From: Bin80 sp965203305 | GTDB taxonomy: Bacteria; Bacteroidota; Rhodothermia; Rhodothermales; Bin80 | Direction of reading: 5' to 3' | Assembly: GCA_965203305.1 (NCBI GenBank) | Contig: OZ241874.1 | Coordinates: 434,001-498,000 of the forward strand | DNA: 64,000 bases | Shown: positions 32,664 through 42,706 of the stretch, piece after piece | How positions within the stretch are numbered: the first letter of the stretch is position 1 | Layout of the letters: the number at the start of each line of letters is the position of its first letter | Notes under the pieces: generated by a model | What the model saw: only the letters and a program-made list of their open reading frames with translations | Told to the model about the DNA's origin: nothing | The model's database searches: none | Program-made: the position numbers and the translations under genes

Positions 32664-34250
32664 ATGACTAACCTGCATGAACTGCTGCGTACAATCCCCC
32701 AGTACGAGTTGCTCAGAGCAGTAGAAAATGAGGCCAGAACCCTGAATCTGGAGGTGTATGCCGTGGGCGGATTCGTTCGGGATGCGATTCTGGGACGCAC
32801 CACCTCGGATATAGATTTTGTGGTCTTGGGACAGGGTAACGGGATTCAACTGGCCCGTGCAACAGGGAAACGTCTCAGAGGGGGCATCGCTCATGTCTAT
32901 CCAAATTTCGGAACGGCCGCAGTTCAAGTCGGGGATGCCATTCTGGAGTTTGTAGCAGCACGAAAGGAAAGCTACAGAAAAGATTCTCGCAAGCCAATTG
33001 TGGAAGATGGGACACTGCAGGACGATCTGCTTCGCCGTGATTTTACCGTAAATACAATGGCACTCAGCCTGTCTGGATCATTGCCGTTCGGAGAGCTTCT
33101 GGACCCGCTTGGCGGGCTGGCTGATCTGGATGCCGGAAAGTTGCAAACTCCCAGGCCGCCTGGAATTACATTTGCAGATGATCCGTTGCGAATGATTCGG
33201 GCGGCCCGATTCGCAGCACAATTAGGCTTCAGGATTGAGTCAGAAACCCGCAAGGAAATGCGACGGGAAGCCAAGAGAATTGAGATAGTGAGCCAGGAAA
33301 GAATCACGGATGAACTTCACAAGATTATGGAATGCTCCATGCCTTCTACAGGGCTGAAAATTCTGGAAGAGAGTGCACTCCTGTGTGAGTTTTTTCCTGA
33401 ACTGAGTGCACTCCGAGGTGTGGATACGGTGGCAGGACAGCGTCACAAGGACAACTTTTACCACACCCTGCAAGTTGTGGACAATGTGGTTGAGTCATCT
33501 CCTCCAGAGTGCTACTGGCTCCGCTGGGCTGCGCTGCTTCATGATGTTGGCAAGCCAAAAGCGAAACGCTTTCTTCCGGGGACTGGCTGGACTTTTCATG
33601 GACATGAGGATCGGGGTGCCAGAATGATCCCCAAAATCTTTCGAAGACTGCGCCTCCCGCTGGACGAGCGCATGGCATATGTCCGAAAGCTGGTGGCCCT
33701 GCATCACCGCCCGGTTGCCCTTGTAGATGATGAGGTTACGGATTCTGCGGTTCGCAGACTGCTGTTTGATGCCGGAGAAGATATTGATGATCTGATGATT
33801 CTGGTTCGTGCAGATATCACCTCGCGCAATCCGCAACGAGTACGTCGTTACTTGCGGGCATTCGATTCGGTCGCCGAAAAGTTTGAAGAGGTGGAGGCTA
33901 AAGATCACCTGCGAAATTTCCAGCCGCCTCTGGATGGAAAAGAAATTATGGAAGTTGTCGGAATCAAGGCTGGTGTCGCCGTCGGAATTATCAAGGAGGC
34001 CGTCAAGGAAGCAATCCTGGATGGCAAAATTCCCAATGAACATGATGCCGCATTTGCCCTGATGATGCAGATCAAGGAAGATGCACTGCGCAGGGCTAGG
34101 CTCTATGAGGAAGTTATTCTGTCAATGCATGGAAGCGAGCGCAGCGTAGCGCATGCCCTGAAACAGGAAATTATGACGGGGAGTCTTCCCGATGATCACC
34201 ACGCCGCCCTGGAACATCTGGAGGCGGTAAAAGCACGGCTACTCGCCTGA
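32664..34250 (+). CDS. cca: CCA-adding tRNA nucleotidyltransferase / poly(A) polymerase family with HD domain
   Basis: 528 residues from ATG 32664 (MTNLHELLRT); a TTG eight codons upstream is less likely. Catalytic head: VGGFVRDAILGRTTSDIDFV with the two metal-binding aspartates. Then RRDFTVNTMAL, RMIRAARFAAQLGF, and an HD phosphohydrolase domain (RWAALLHDVGKPKAKR, HGHEDRGARM, LHHRP). It adds or repairs the CCA end of tRNA in the cytoplasm. Its length and HD domain match the Bacteroidota type. It directly follows unit F. Confidence 0.93.
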   Translation: MTNLHELLRTIPQYELLRAVENEARTLNLEVYAVGGFVRDAILGRTTSDIDFVVLGQGNGIQLARATGKRLRGGIAHVYPNFGTAAVQVGDAILEFVAARKESYRKDSRKPIVEDGTLQDDLLRRDFTVNTMALSLSGSLPFGELLDPLGGLADLDAGKLQTPRPPGITFADDPLRMIRAARFAAQLGFRIESETRKEMRREAKRIEIVSQERITDELHKIMECSMPSTGLKILEESALLCEFFPELSALRGVDTVAGQRHKDNFYHTLQVVDNVVESSPPECYWLRWAALLHDVGKPKAKRFLPGTGWTFHGHEDRGARMIPKIFRRLRLPLDERMAYVRKLVALHHRPVALVDDEVTDSAVRRLLFDAGEDIDDLMILVRADITSRNPQRVRRYLRAFDSVAEKFEEVEAKDHLRNFQPPLDGKEIMEVVGIKAGVAVGIIKEAVKEAILDGKIPNEHDAAFALMMQIKEDALRRARLYEEVILSMHGSERSVAHALKQEIMTGSLPDDHHAALEHLEAVKARLLA

Positions 34251-34640
34251 TGCGCTGGTGGGACGAACATCCCAGTTCAGCATCTGCTCAATACTGGTAT
34301 AGTCTTCCTCCCCGTCCTGGTCTGTAAAGGAATAGTCTCCAAGTGTTGCGCGAGCCATAGGGCTCATTCGTTTCCAGAGAATCCCTTCCTGATCCTTGAA
34401 TTCGTCAGGAAACGGGCTAGGAACCTCGTAGCTGGGATGGTAAGTCTTGTAGGTCTTGTGTGCTTCATGAATTGCCGCACGGCGTGCCCCCGGCTCTGTG
34501 GTGCTGGAACCTGTCACCTCAAATGGAGACACGATGATCTTGGCTACGACCGTACCGTCTTCATCTTCTTCATATTCTGGACGCATCACCTCAAAGTCCA
34601 GTGGTTTGGGGTATGCACTCCGTTCGCCTGAATCTGCCAT
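34239..34640 (-). CDS. Hypothetical protein of about 133 residues
   Basis: Convergent with cca, whose end it overlaps by 12 bases. Start at ATG 34640 (MADSGERSAYPKPLDFEVMR) or 34658. The sequence is acidic (YEEDEDGTVVAKIIVSPFEV) and ends with LNWDVRPTSASGE. There is no signal peptide or membrane segment. I do not recognise it. Coding is supported by codon texture and by its place in an otherwise empty stretch. Confidence 0.55.
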   Translation of the reverse strand: MADSGERSAYPKPLDFEVMRPEYEEDEDGTVVAKIIVSPFEVTGSSTTEPGARRAAIHEAHKTYKTYHPSYEVPSPFPDEFKDQEGILWKRMSPMARATLGDYSFTDQDGEEDYTSIEQMLNWDVRPTSASGE

Positions 34641-34658
34641 TTTAATTGTGTCAGTCAA

Positions 34659-34976
34659 CGAAAAACGCTTTTACCCGAGTACTCTGGAATGGGTTCGATT
34701 TTTGTATCCACAGGGGATCGTGGGTTTCTTGTGAAATCCTGATCAATCCTGTGAAAAAGTAGTTGGAATAATGACACTTGATTTGCAGAAGGAGCTATAT
34801 GCAATATAATTACATGAGTATCACGTAAAAGTATCGCGGAAACCAGATTTTTGTGCACAGGGAAGCAGAAAAATTTAATGGCCTTTGGAGGGGAATAAAT
34901 TCTCTCGAAGTTTGTATATTAACGATCCCTGTTTCTTGAAAACTTGAACCCTAAAATCTCTTTACCTGTCTGCCCC
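34659..34976. other. Upstream region of nrdJ
   Basis: About 320 AT-rich bases with no gene. I looked for a cobalamin riboswitch, which would suit a B12-dependent reductase, and saw no recognisable B12-box. Several TATAAT-like and TATATTAA stretches exist, none decisive. Confidence 0.4.
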
Positions 34977-37937
34977 ATGAAGAAGCCGCCATCATCCGCA
35001 AAATCCCGTCCCGAGTCTACCACCGATATTCGGGATGGACTTACCATTGAACGCATTTTCTCCAGTGAGGGCGAAAATGCGCTTGATTCTGTCGAATGGG
35101 AACAGAGGAATGCGGTGATCAAGAATCCTCAAGGGGAAGCGGTCTTTGAGCAGAGAGGAGTGGAATTTCCCAAGAGCTGGAGTCCGCTGGCGACAAATGT
35201 GGTGGCATCCAAGTATTTCTATGGAGATCTGGCGAATGTGGGTCTGGATCCGGATGAGGGTGGACGGGAGCATTCCCTTCGTCAGCTGATCCATCGTGTG
35301 ACACGTACGATCACCGACTGGGGGCACAAGCAGGGCTATTTTGCCACCGAGAAAGATGCAGAGCGGTTCTATGACGAACTGACCTGGCTGTCTGTAAACC
35401 AGTACGGGGCTTTTAATTCTCCCGTATGGTTCAATGTCGGTCTGCATGATCGGTATGGAGTCAGAGATTCTGGAGGACGAACCATCTGGGGATGGGATGC
35501 AGAAAAGAAAGAGATCGCGGGAGTAGATCCCTATGAGTATCCGCAGGGATCAGCCTGTTTCATCATCTCTGTGGAGGATTCCATTGATGATATCTGGAAG
35601 CTGATGGGGGAGAGTGCCCGGCTGTTCAAGTATGGTTCGGGAGTTGGTGCAGACTGGTCTACACTCCGCTCAACGGAGGAAAAACTGTCTGGTGGAGGCT
35701 CTCCCAGCGGGCCTGTGAGCTTTATGCGTGTACAGGATGCCACTGGTGGCACGATCAAGAGCGGCGGCAAAACGCGCCGGGCTGCGATCATGCAGACCCT
35801 GAAGATCTGGCACCCGGACGTGGAGGAGTTTATCAATGCCAAACGGGAAGAGGAAAGGAAGGCGTGGGCCCTGATTGAGCAGGGCTATGATGGGTCATTC
35901 AACGGGCCTGCCTATGGCTCTGTAGCATTCCAGAATGTGAACCAGTCCGTTCGGGTCAATGACGAATTCATGCAGGCGGTGGAGTCCAGGACCATGTTCG
36001 GGCTTCGGGAAGTCACCACGGGGAAAGTCATCAAAGAGGTGGATGCCAAGGAGCTTCTGAATCAAATTGCGGGCGGAACCCATCTCTGTGGAGATCCGGG
36101 GGTGCAGTATGAAGACATGATCCAGAAATGGCACACATGCAGTACAACAGGCCCCATTAACTCAAGCAATCCCTGCTCTGAGTACATGTTTCTGGACAAC
36201 TCGGCCTGCAATCTGGCCAGCCTGAATCTCTGCAAGTTTCAGCAAGAAGACGGTTCCATGGATGTGGAACGTTTCCGAGCAGCGGTTCGGATTTATATTA
36301 CTGCCATGGAAATCATTGTGGACAATGCCGGCTATCCAAGCGAAAGCATTGCCAGGAACAGTCATCTTTTCCGCCCGCTCGGGCTTGGATTTGCCAATCT
36401 GGGTGCACTCCTGATGTCGATGGGGTTGCCTTACGACAGTGACGAAGGCCGTGCGGTTGCCGGTTCCATTATGGCAATAGAGCATGCAGAAGCCTATGCC
36501 CGCAGTGCCGAGATTGCGGCAAACCCCCAAATAGGCCCCTTTGAAGGCTATGCAGAAAATCGCGAGAGCATGATGAATGTCATGCGAATGCACCGCGATG
36601 CCGGGGGGGGGATTGACAGGAGCTGCCCGGAATATCTGCTAAATGCGGCAGAAGAATCCCTGGATCGCATGGTTGCGCTGGGAGAGAAGCATGGGTATCG
36701 CAACTCACAGGTGACTGTCCTGGCACCAACAGGAACGATTGCCTTCATGATGGACTGTGATACGACAGGGATTGAGCCGGACATTGCACTGGTAAAATAC
36801 AAGCTGCTGGCAGGCAAGGGGGACGGGATGCTTAAAATCGTCAATCGCACTGTCCCCAAAGCACTGGCCCGATTGGGATACGGTAAAAAGCAGACTGAAG
36901 CCATCACGAAATATGTGGACAAGCATGATACAATTGAGGGAGCACCAGAATTGAAGGATGAGGATCTGGCGATCTTTGACTGTGCATTCAAGCCCCAAAA
37001 TGGATCCCGCAGTGTAAGCTCTATGGGCCATATTCGCATGATGGCGGCCTGTCAGCCCTTCATCTCCGGTGCGATCTCAAAGACGGTGAATATGCCAGAA
37101 AATGTTTCCTCTGAGGAAATCGGCGAGGCCTACACAGAAGGCTGGCGGCTGGGACTGAAAGCCTTGGCCATTTATCGCGAGAATTCCAAGCGAAGTCAGC
37201 CCGTGTCCACAGGAAGGAATACGAAAGAAGCGAATCCTTCGGGAGATGCCCTGCCAGAAAAACCGGAGATCGTCAATCCTGTCATCACGCCCAAATCCAT
37301 ACGCAAGCGTCTTCCTGATGAGCGGGAATCCCGTACTCACAAGTTTTCGGTGGGCGGACATGAAGGATACCTGCATGTGGGACTCTATCCGGAAACAAGG
37401 CTCCCGGGGGAGATCTTTATCACGATGTCCAAACAGGGATCTACGATCTCTGGTCTTATGGATGCCTTTGCCACGAGTATCTCCATTGCCCTGCAGTACG
37501 GTGTACCCTTGGAGGATCTGTGCAAAAAATTCAGCTATATGCGCTTTGAGCCAAGCGGGTATACCAACAATAAGGATATCCCGATGGCGATGTCCATCAT
37601 GGATTATATTTTCCGGTACCTGTCGCTCAAATTTTTAGAGAAGCCAGCGATATCGGATGAACTGGAGGACAAGATTCGGGAAATTGAATCAGATGCACAG
37701 GATCAATTGGGGGCCAAAGAGACACAGGGAGGGCAGCCGGAAACAGAAAGGGTTCTGGCTGGCTCCGAAGAGATGGAACCTCCAGGTAGCACAAATGGAC
37801 TGCCCGGAAAAAAGGGAGAAGTGATACACAGGCCTGATCCCGATGCACCGCTCTGCTCTGACTGTGGATCAATTACGCAACGAAATGGTGCCTGCTACGC
37901 CTGTACCCAATGCGGGAGTTCCAGTGGTTGTGGCTAA
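34977..37937 (+). CDS. nrdJ: Adenosylcobalamin-dependent (class II) ribonucleotide reductase
   Basis: 986 residues from ATG 34977 (MKKPPSSAKSRPEST); an earlier TTG would add an unlikely leader. Landmarks: QYGAFNSPVWFNVGL, PQGSACFIISVEDS with the first redox cysteine, GTHLCGDPGVQYEDMIQKWH, NPCSEYMFLDNSACNLASLN with the thiyl-radical cysteine region, APTGTIAFMMDCDTTGIEPD, and a cysteine-rich C-terminus (CSDCGSITQRNGACYACTQC) that shuttles reducing equivalents. It makes deoxyribonucleotides using B12, independent of oxygen. An in-frame G9 tract lies at 36603-36611. Confidence 0.95.
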   Translation: MKKPPSSAKSRPESTTDIRDGLTIERIFSSEGENALDSVEWEQRNAVIKNPQGEAVFEQRGVEFPKSWSPLATNVVASKYFYGDLANVGLDPDEGGREHSLRQLIHRVTRTITDWGHKQGYFATEKDAERFYDELTWLSVNQYGAFNSPVWFNVGLHDRYGVRDSGGRTIWGWDAEKKEIAGVDPYEYPQGSACFIISVEDSIDDIWKLMGESARLFKYGSGVGADWSTLRSTEEKLSGGGSPSGPVSFMRVQDATGGTIKSGGKTRRAAIMQTLKIWHPDVEEFINAKREEERKAWALIEQGYDGSFNGPAYGSVAFQNVNQSVRVNDEFMQAVESRTMFGLREVTTGKVIKEVDAKELLNQIAGGTHLCGDPGVQYEDMIQKWHTCSTTGPINSSNPCSEYMFLDNSACNLASLNLCKFQQEDGSMDVERFRAAVRIYITAMEIIVDNAGYPSESIARNSHLFRPLGLGFANLGALLMSMGLPYDSDEGRAVAGSIMAIEHAEAYARSAEIAANPQIGPFEGYAENRESMMNVMRMHRDAGGGIDRSCPEYLLNAAEESLDRMVALGEKHGYRNSQVTVLAPTGTIAFMMDCDTTGIEPDIALVKYKLLAGKGDGMLKIVNRTVPKALARLGYGKKQTEAITKYVDKHDTIEGAPELKDEDLAIFDCAFKPQNGSRSVSSMGHIRMMAACQPFISGAISKTVNMPENVSSEEIGEAYTEGWRLGLKALAIYRENSKRSQPVSTGRNTKEANPSGDALPEKPEIVNPVITPKSIRKRLPDERESRTHKFSVGGHEGYLHVGLYPETRLPGEIFITMSKQGSTISGLMDAFATSISIALQYGVPLEDLCKKFSYMRFEPSGYTNNKDIPMAMSIMDYIFRYLSLKFLEKPAISDELEDKIREIESDAQDQLGAKETQGGQPETERVLAGSEEMEPPGSTNGLPGKKGEVIHRPDPDAPLCSDCGSITQRNGACYACTQCGSSSGCG

Positions 37938-38592
37938 AAGTGTACAGGGGTATACAGCAACTTTTTGGTTGAATTGGCGAGAATATATCCGTGTGAACTG
38001 ATGCTCGCCGGCCCCTTGTCCTAGTGTTCATTGCCTTCGTAACATGACCAGCACGAACATCCTTGCAGTTGTTCACAAGGAATTTTGTCTGTGAAAGCCA
38101 CATCCTGTTACAATCCTTTCCCATTCATTTTCAAGTGCCGAAGATTCCGTGTGTGCCTGCCTGACAAGTACGGACATATCTGCGGCTGAACCTGATATGC
38201 CTCTGAACAGGACAGAAACCACAGGGATTTTGTACTTCTCCGAAAATCTTCCAGATCAGTACATGGAAAGGAAAACTCCAGTCTTCTTTCTGGAGGCAAA
38301 GTCATAGAGTATCTGATTCTCAGGAACCGGACTGCATTCAGTTGGAGGATGGTGACACTAGAACTAGACCACTAGACTGACTGGTTCCCGGAGCAGACTC
38401 TATTGGTGGCTCATCCCTGTTGAGCAACAGGCAAACCATCCTCCAAAAAGGATGACGGGAGGGTACCCGGCAAAAAATTTTCCGAAGGGATTGATCATCG
38501 TCTCCGTTTAGTGTGTATAACAAGCAGGTAGGCACTTTTTCTATGGTCTGACCACATATTTAAATACTTTTCATCAAAATCAACATAAACCT
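37938..38592. other. Intergenic region before surface protein 2
   Basis: About 650 bases. I see no supported gene, only scattered frames of 60-80 codons. The conserved upstream element lies at 38506-38520. Confidence 0.45.
38506..38520 (+). promoter_or_regulatory. Conserved upstream element of surface-protein genes (copy 2)
   Basis: GTTTAGTGTGTATAA, 87 bases before the ATG of surface protein 2; one base differs from the element before surface protein 1. Confidence 0.45.
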
Positions 38593-41500
38593 ATGAAACA
38601 TATAAAAAATGGGGGGGGGCAGGATTCGTATTTCTGTTTCTTTTCCTCACGGCTTCCAGTGCATTCGCACAGAAGACACTTTACATAGACCCGGTCAATG
38701 GCAAAACGGGCGGGAACTGCGTTAATATAAATCCTGCAAATGCGAATGGGCCGTGTACGCTGGATCGTGCCTTTGCTTTGTCGGACAATGTCAATGGGGA
38801 TATATTCCTGATCCGGGTTCGTCGGGCAGGGGGCAGGGTTACGCTGGCAGCCCCCACCGCTGCCTTGGAAAAGCAATTCCGATTCGGGACCTATGTACAG
38901 GGGACTACTATTCCTGTCAAGGGAACGATCCAGTTCACGGGCACCTTCACGATTGCTGCGGCGGGTGAGTTCCGACTGGATCCGAATGCGAGCGTTCAGT
39001 TTGAGAATGTCACCGTGAACGCAGGGACCAGGGCCTTTCCGTTTTTCTGGATTGTGGACAAGTCAGAAGAGCGAATCGCCATCACCGATACCTTGACCAT
39101 TCCCAAGGGAGAGAGCGTCCGGCTTCCTGCCCTGGTGGTCTCCAAGAGTTTTACCGTGAAGGGAGGGATGAAGGCAGAAAAGACCAGCGAGCTCCGAGTG
39201 GGAGGTCCCCCCGCCACGGGAGGTAATTCAATAGAGACTCCGCTACTGGTCCAGAGCGGAGCCACCCTGCGGATTGACGGGGTAGATCTTGTGGTTCACC
39301 TCCAGAAGGAGATGCTTGTGGAGGGGGCAATTGAAGATGTGACAAAAGGGAGCAAGCACCCGCTTCGGATTGCGTTCCGGAATGTTGCCATGGGACCCGG
39401 TATGCGAAAGTCTGGCCCCTTCATCCGGTCGGATTTGTATCACCCTCTTGTTCAAGGGTTTGACCATAATGATTGCCTCCGTATTCGAGGCAAGGGAACG
39501 ATTCCTGCCGGGATCTATGCGATTGCCATGGGGAATCTCTGTGTGGAGCTGAAGCAGGTGGGACCAGTCACAGTATCGGGAAGCATTCAAGACGATAAAA
39601 GTGGCGGAGGGATATCAACGGATCTCATCTTCAGGGAAGATGTGATGATAGACGGGGATGTGGCGCAATGGAACGATTCCCGGATTATGTTCGAGAAGAC
39701 GGCAACAATCCGGGGGGACATCATATTGCGGGATGGCGGGCCCCCCTACACCAACACGGCAGACTATGGAGAGGCGAATACGGACGCAGATTCTGGAATT
39801 CGACATGGCTGGAAAGTGAGTGACAACAAGTGGACCTGTGAATACTCAAATGCTGTGAGAAGAGATGGTGCCACTGTTGATGGAGGAGTCAAGACGGATC
39901 ATATTCCGGGGGTTCACTTCGCAGGTGCGGTGACGGTTGCAGGGGATCTGAATGTGTATTCCAACACGCTCACCGAAACGACCACAGCCGCGACCAAAGA
40001 TGACACACAGTGTGCTCCGCGGGTCCTGTTCATGGCTCCACTTGCGAAAACAAGTGGGGACAAGGAAATTTCCCTAACCTCTTCGGTTGGGGGAAACCTG
40101 GTGATCGAGGATACGGTGAGCTTCGGGGGCAAGGGGCGGGTGTACCTGGACACAGACTCTTTGAAGACGGGTACTGTTGTGCGCAAGACGACCCACACCC
40201 TTCGCGTAGGCGGTGACTTGGCCGCCGGGGGGAAGACCCTCGGGATGGCATCCCCGTCCATGTCCCAAGTAGACGGGATGTGCGCGGAGAAGGATCTTTC
40301 GTTGTCCTTTGGAAACTACCTTGTACTTACGGATGCCGGCGAGAGTGTCATCATCGGGGATGCGACAAACGGGCTCATGCTGGATGCCTTGGTGACGCTT
40401 GGAGATCTGCGGGTGGAACCGGGGAAAGGACCGTTGACGGTGACGACTCTGCATGTGGGTCCTCGCGCGGAACTGACAGCGAACAAGGATGTGAAGGTGA
40501 CCGAATCGTTGATTCTCGAGGGAGAGTTGAGTGGGGAGCTGGACGAGGCATCCACGATCAAGAGGCTGACCTATGGCAACCGGAACACCGACTTGGTGAA
40601 GAAGGCTGCCTTGGTCACGATGTTGGAAGCTCTCTCTATCTCTGTCGGAACTGGCGAGCTCCGCTTGGACGAGATCATCCAGACGAAGAACCTGGGACTG
40701 TGCAGTGGGACGCTGTCGCTGATGGATGTGGAGAGCACGACGGATTCGACCTTACATGTGACCGAGCAGATCACGGTGGAGACCGGGATGCTGAAGAAGG
40801 ATTCCAATGATCCGGGGAGTATCTCCACGGACAAAATGGCAAAGCCCAATTCCGCTGATCGGTATGTGTTGAAATATATCACGCCGGGGCCTCGCACGGT
40901 GACGGATGCGCTGGAATGGTTCGATCCTCGGGATGTACTTGTAGATCATGCGAAGGCAGAGATCATGACGAGTGGGGACCACTCCCTTACAGGAAAGTTG
41001 ACGGTCTCAAAGGGGAAATTGACCGTGGATGGAATCCTGACAGTGGGCACCTCTTCTTTGGATCGCACCAGTGCCGCGAGTGTGGACAAGTACAGCGTGG
41101 TGGTGACGGCAGGGGAATTGCAGACGGAGGGACAGGATGTGATCGTGCATGGGAAGGTGACCGTGAGTGGGAAGAGCAAACTGGTGACCGGAGAGGGGGA
41201 TCTGCATGTACTGGGTCGGGTGAGTCAAGGCAAATATATCGGGAACACGGCCCGGTTGATCATTGAGAGGGAGGCGATGATAGACTTGGGAGCAGGCACG
41301 CTGATGTTGGGGCCGGCAGACACCGCCAAGCGGGATGGACTGGAAAATGATCAAACCACGGCTCAGGTGGATCTGATGCTTAAGGGGAAACTGCATGCGG
41401 ACACGCTGTATATCCCCAAAGGGAGCAAACGTACCCACATCGTTTCCGGGATGTCGGCAACAGCCCACACCAATACGTTTGGCGTGGTCCAATTTGATGG

Positions 41501-42448
41501 CAAGAAGACCCCGAATGACCGGCTCACCAACAATGTGAATGGCAAGCTCTTTTTCAATTGGGTGGAAGCGAGTGGTACAGATACGGGCACGACGACGGTG
41601 TTGGACAGTCTGGCGGTGATGAATGGAGGGCTCGTAGAGATCTTCGGGAAGAAGGCAGAGATCACGAGGGAGGTTCATCTGCGGTCTGGACAGATTTCCA
41701 CGCGCCTGGAAACCCTGGAATTCAAGAATCATGTGCAGCTCAGTGGGACCGGCAGCATGAGCTTCAGTGGGACCGGCAATTCTGCCCGTGTGCTCGTAGG
41801 GGGTAACTTCCTGCAGACCAATGACACAGGACAGGACGACCGGAGAGACTTCCCGGGTATCAGCATGGGATCTCGGATCACGAAGACGGTAATGGGAGAC
41901 TTGGTGGTGGAAGTGGATACGTGGTATGATACCTCCATCGCCTCGAATCTGATCGTGCATGGCGATCTTCTTTTTGACTATACCTATGATTTTGAACGCA
42001 ATCGGTCGAGGAGCCAATTGGATGCTGCCCTGGAGTTGAAGGGGACGGAGTCGCAGGAAGTGCGTCTGTCCTCTGATCCGAGGGTAGAGCTGGGGAATGT
42101 GACAGTGAACAATCCCAAGGGGATTGTGCTGGCAAGCGATGTGCGTCAGCGCAGGGAGTCCACGCTGACGCTTTCTCGGGGGAAGATCCGCAGTATGCCC
42201 GCGGACAGCATGTACAAGTGGGTGGTACGGAATGTGCAGGTGGAAGAGGAACTACGGGGTCGGCTGTCGGCCCAGGAAGGCAAGGTATGCGGATCGGACA
42301 GCAGGCAGACCTGCAAGGCAAGCATTTTGCGGGGTTCTCGGCAGTCGTATGCGGTCACGCCTGTGGTGCGTCACTTGGTACAGGGGACTGCCGGCACAGG
42401 GGCCGCGGGCGGGGGGTATCTGTTCCCGGTGGGAATGGAGCATAAAAC
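38593..42448 (+). pseudogene. Giant surface protein 2, 5' part (frameshifted at poly-G, cut by IS66)
   Basis: Paralogue of surface protein 1. ATG 38593 starts MKHIKNGGG, but the G9 tract at 38611-38619 puts it out of frame with the remaining codons. One more G (or two fewer) would give GAGFVFLFLFLTASSAFAQ, a good signal peptide, joined to KTLYIDPVNGKTGGNCVNIN and onward. The long frame then runs uninterrupted to the IS insertion at 42448, ending YLFPVGMEHK. Blocks such as VGPRAELTANKDVKVTESLI and ELDEASTIKRLTYG match surface protein 1. Internal TTG and ATG codons could in principle start a shortened, signal-less product. The 3' part continues at 44808. Confidence 0.85.
38611..38619 (+). repeat. 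G9 homopolymer in the signal-peptide codons of surface protein 2
   Basis: Nine Gs, 18 bases after the first base of the ATG. The count leaves the gene out of frame. It occupies the same site as the G8 tract of surface protein 1. Confidence 0.8.
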
Positions 42449-42706
42449 GTAAGCGTCCGAACAGCCCTGTCTTGCCCCTGTATTTTGGCATACGCCCCTG
42501 TCTAGGGTTGGTGCCTTCCTGCGGCATATTCTGTGAGGGGATCAGGGATTCCGAAGGCAGAGAGGTTCTGTGTGTTCCCGGGAGTTTCCGTTTGTGATTC
42601 TCGTCCCCTGTTCTGTGCGGGTCTGCCGGGTGCGTCCTACTTTTTCTGGCGGGAACCAAGCGATGGTTTTGGATCCCGTGTCGTTCCCGCGGGGAAGCGG
42701 GGGAGG

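Noticed and set aside
34659..34976. Cobalamin riboswitch before nrdJ
   Set aside because: I searched for the B12-box core and the flanking stems by eye and did not find them.
42449..42706. A second IS66 gene (tnpB-like) in the left flank of the element
   Set aside because: Only unconserved frames occur there, and the element size and single transposase fit the TnpC-only subgroup.
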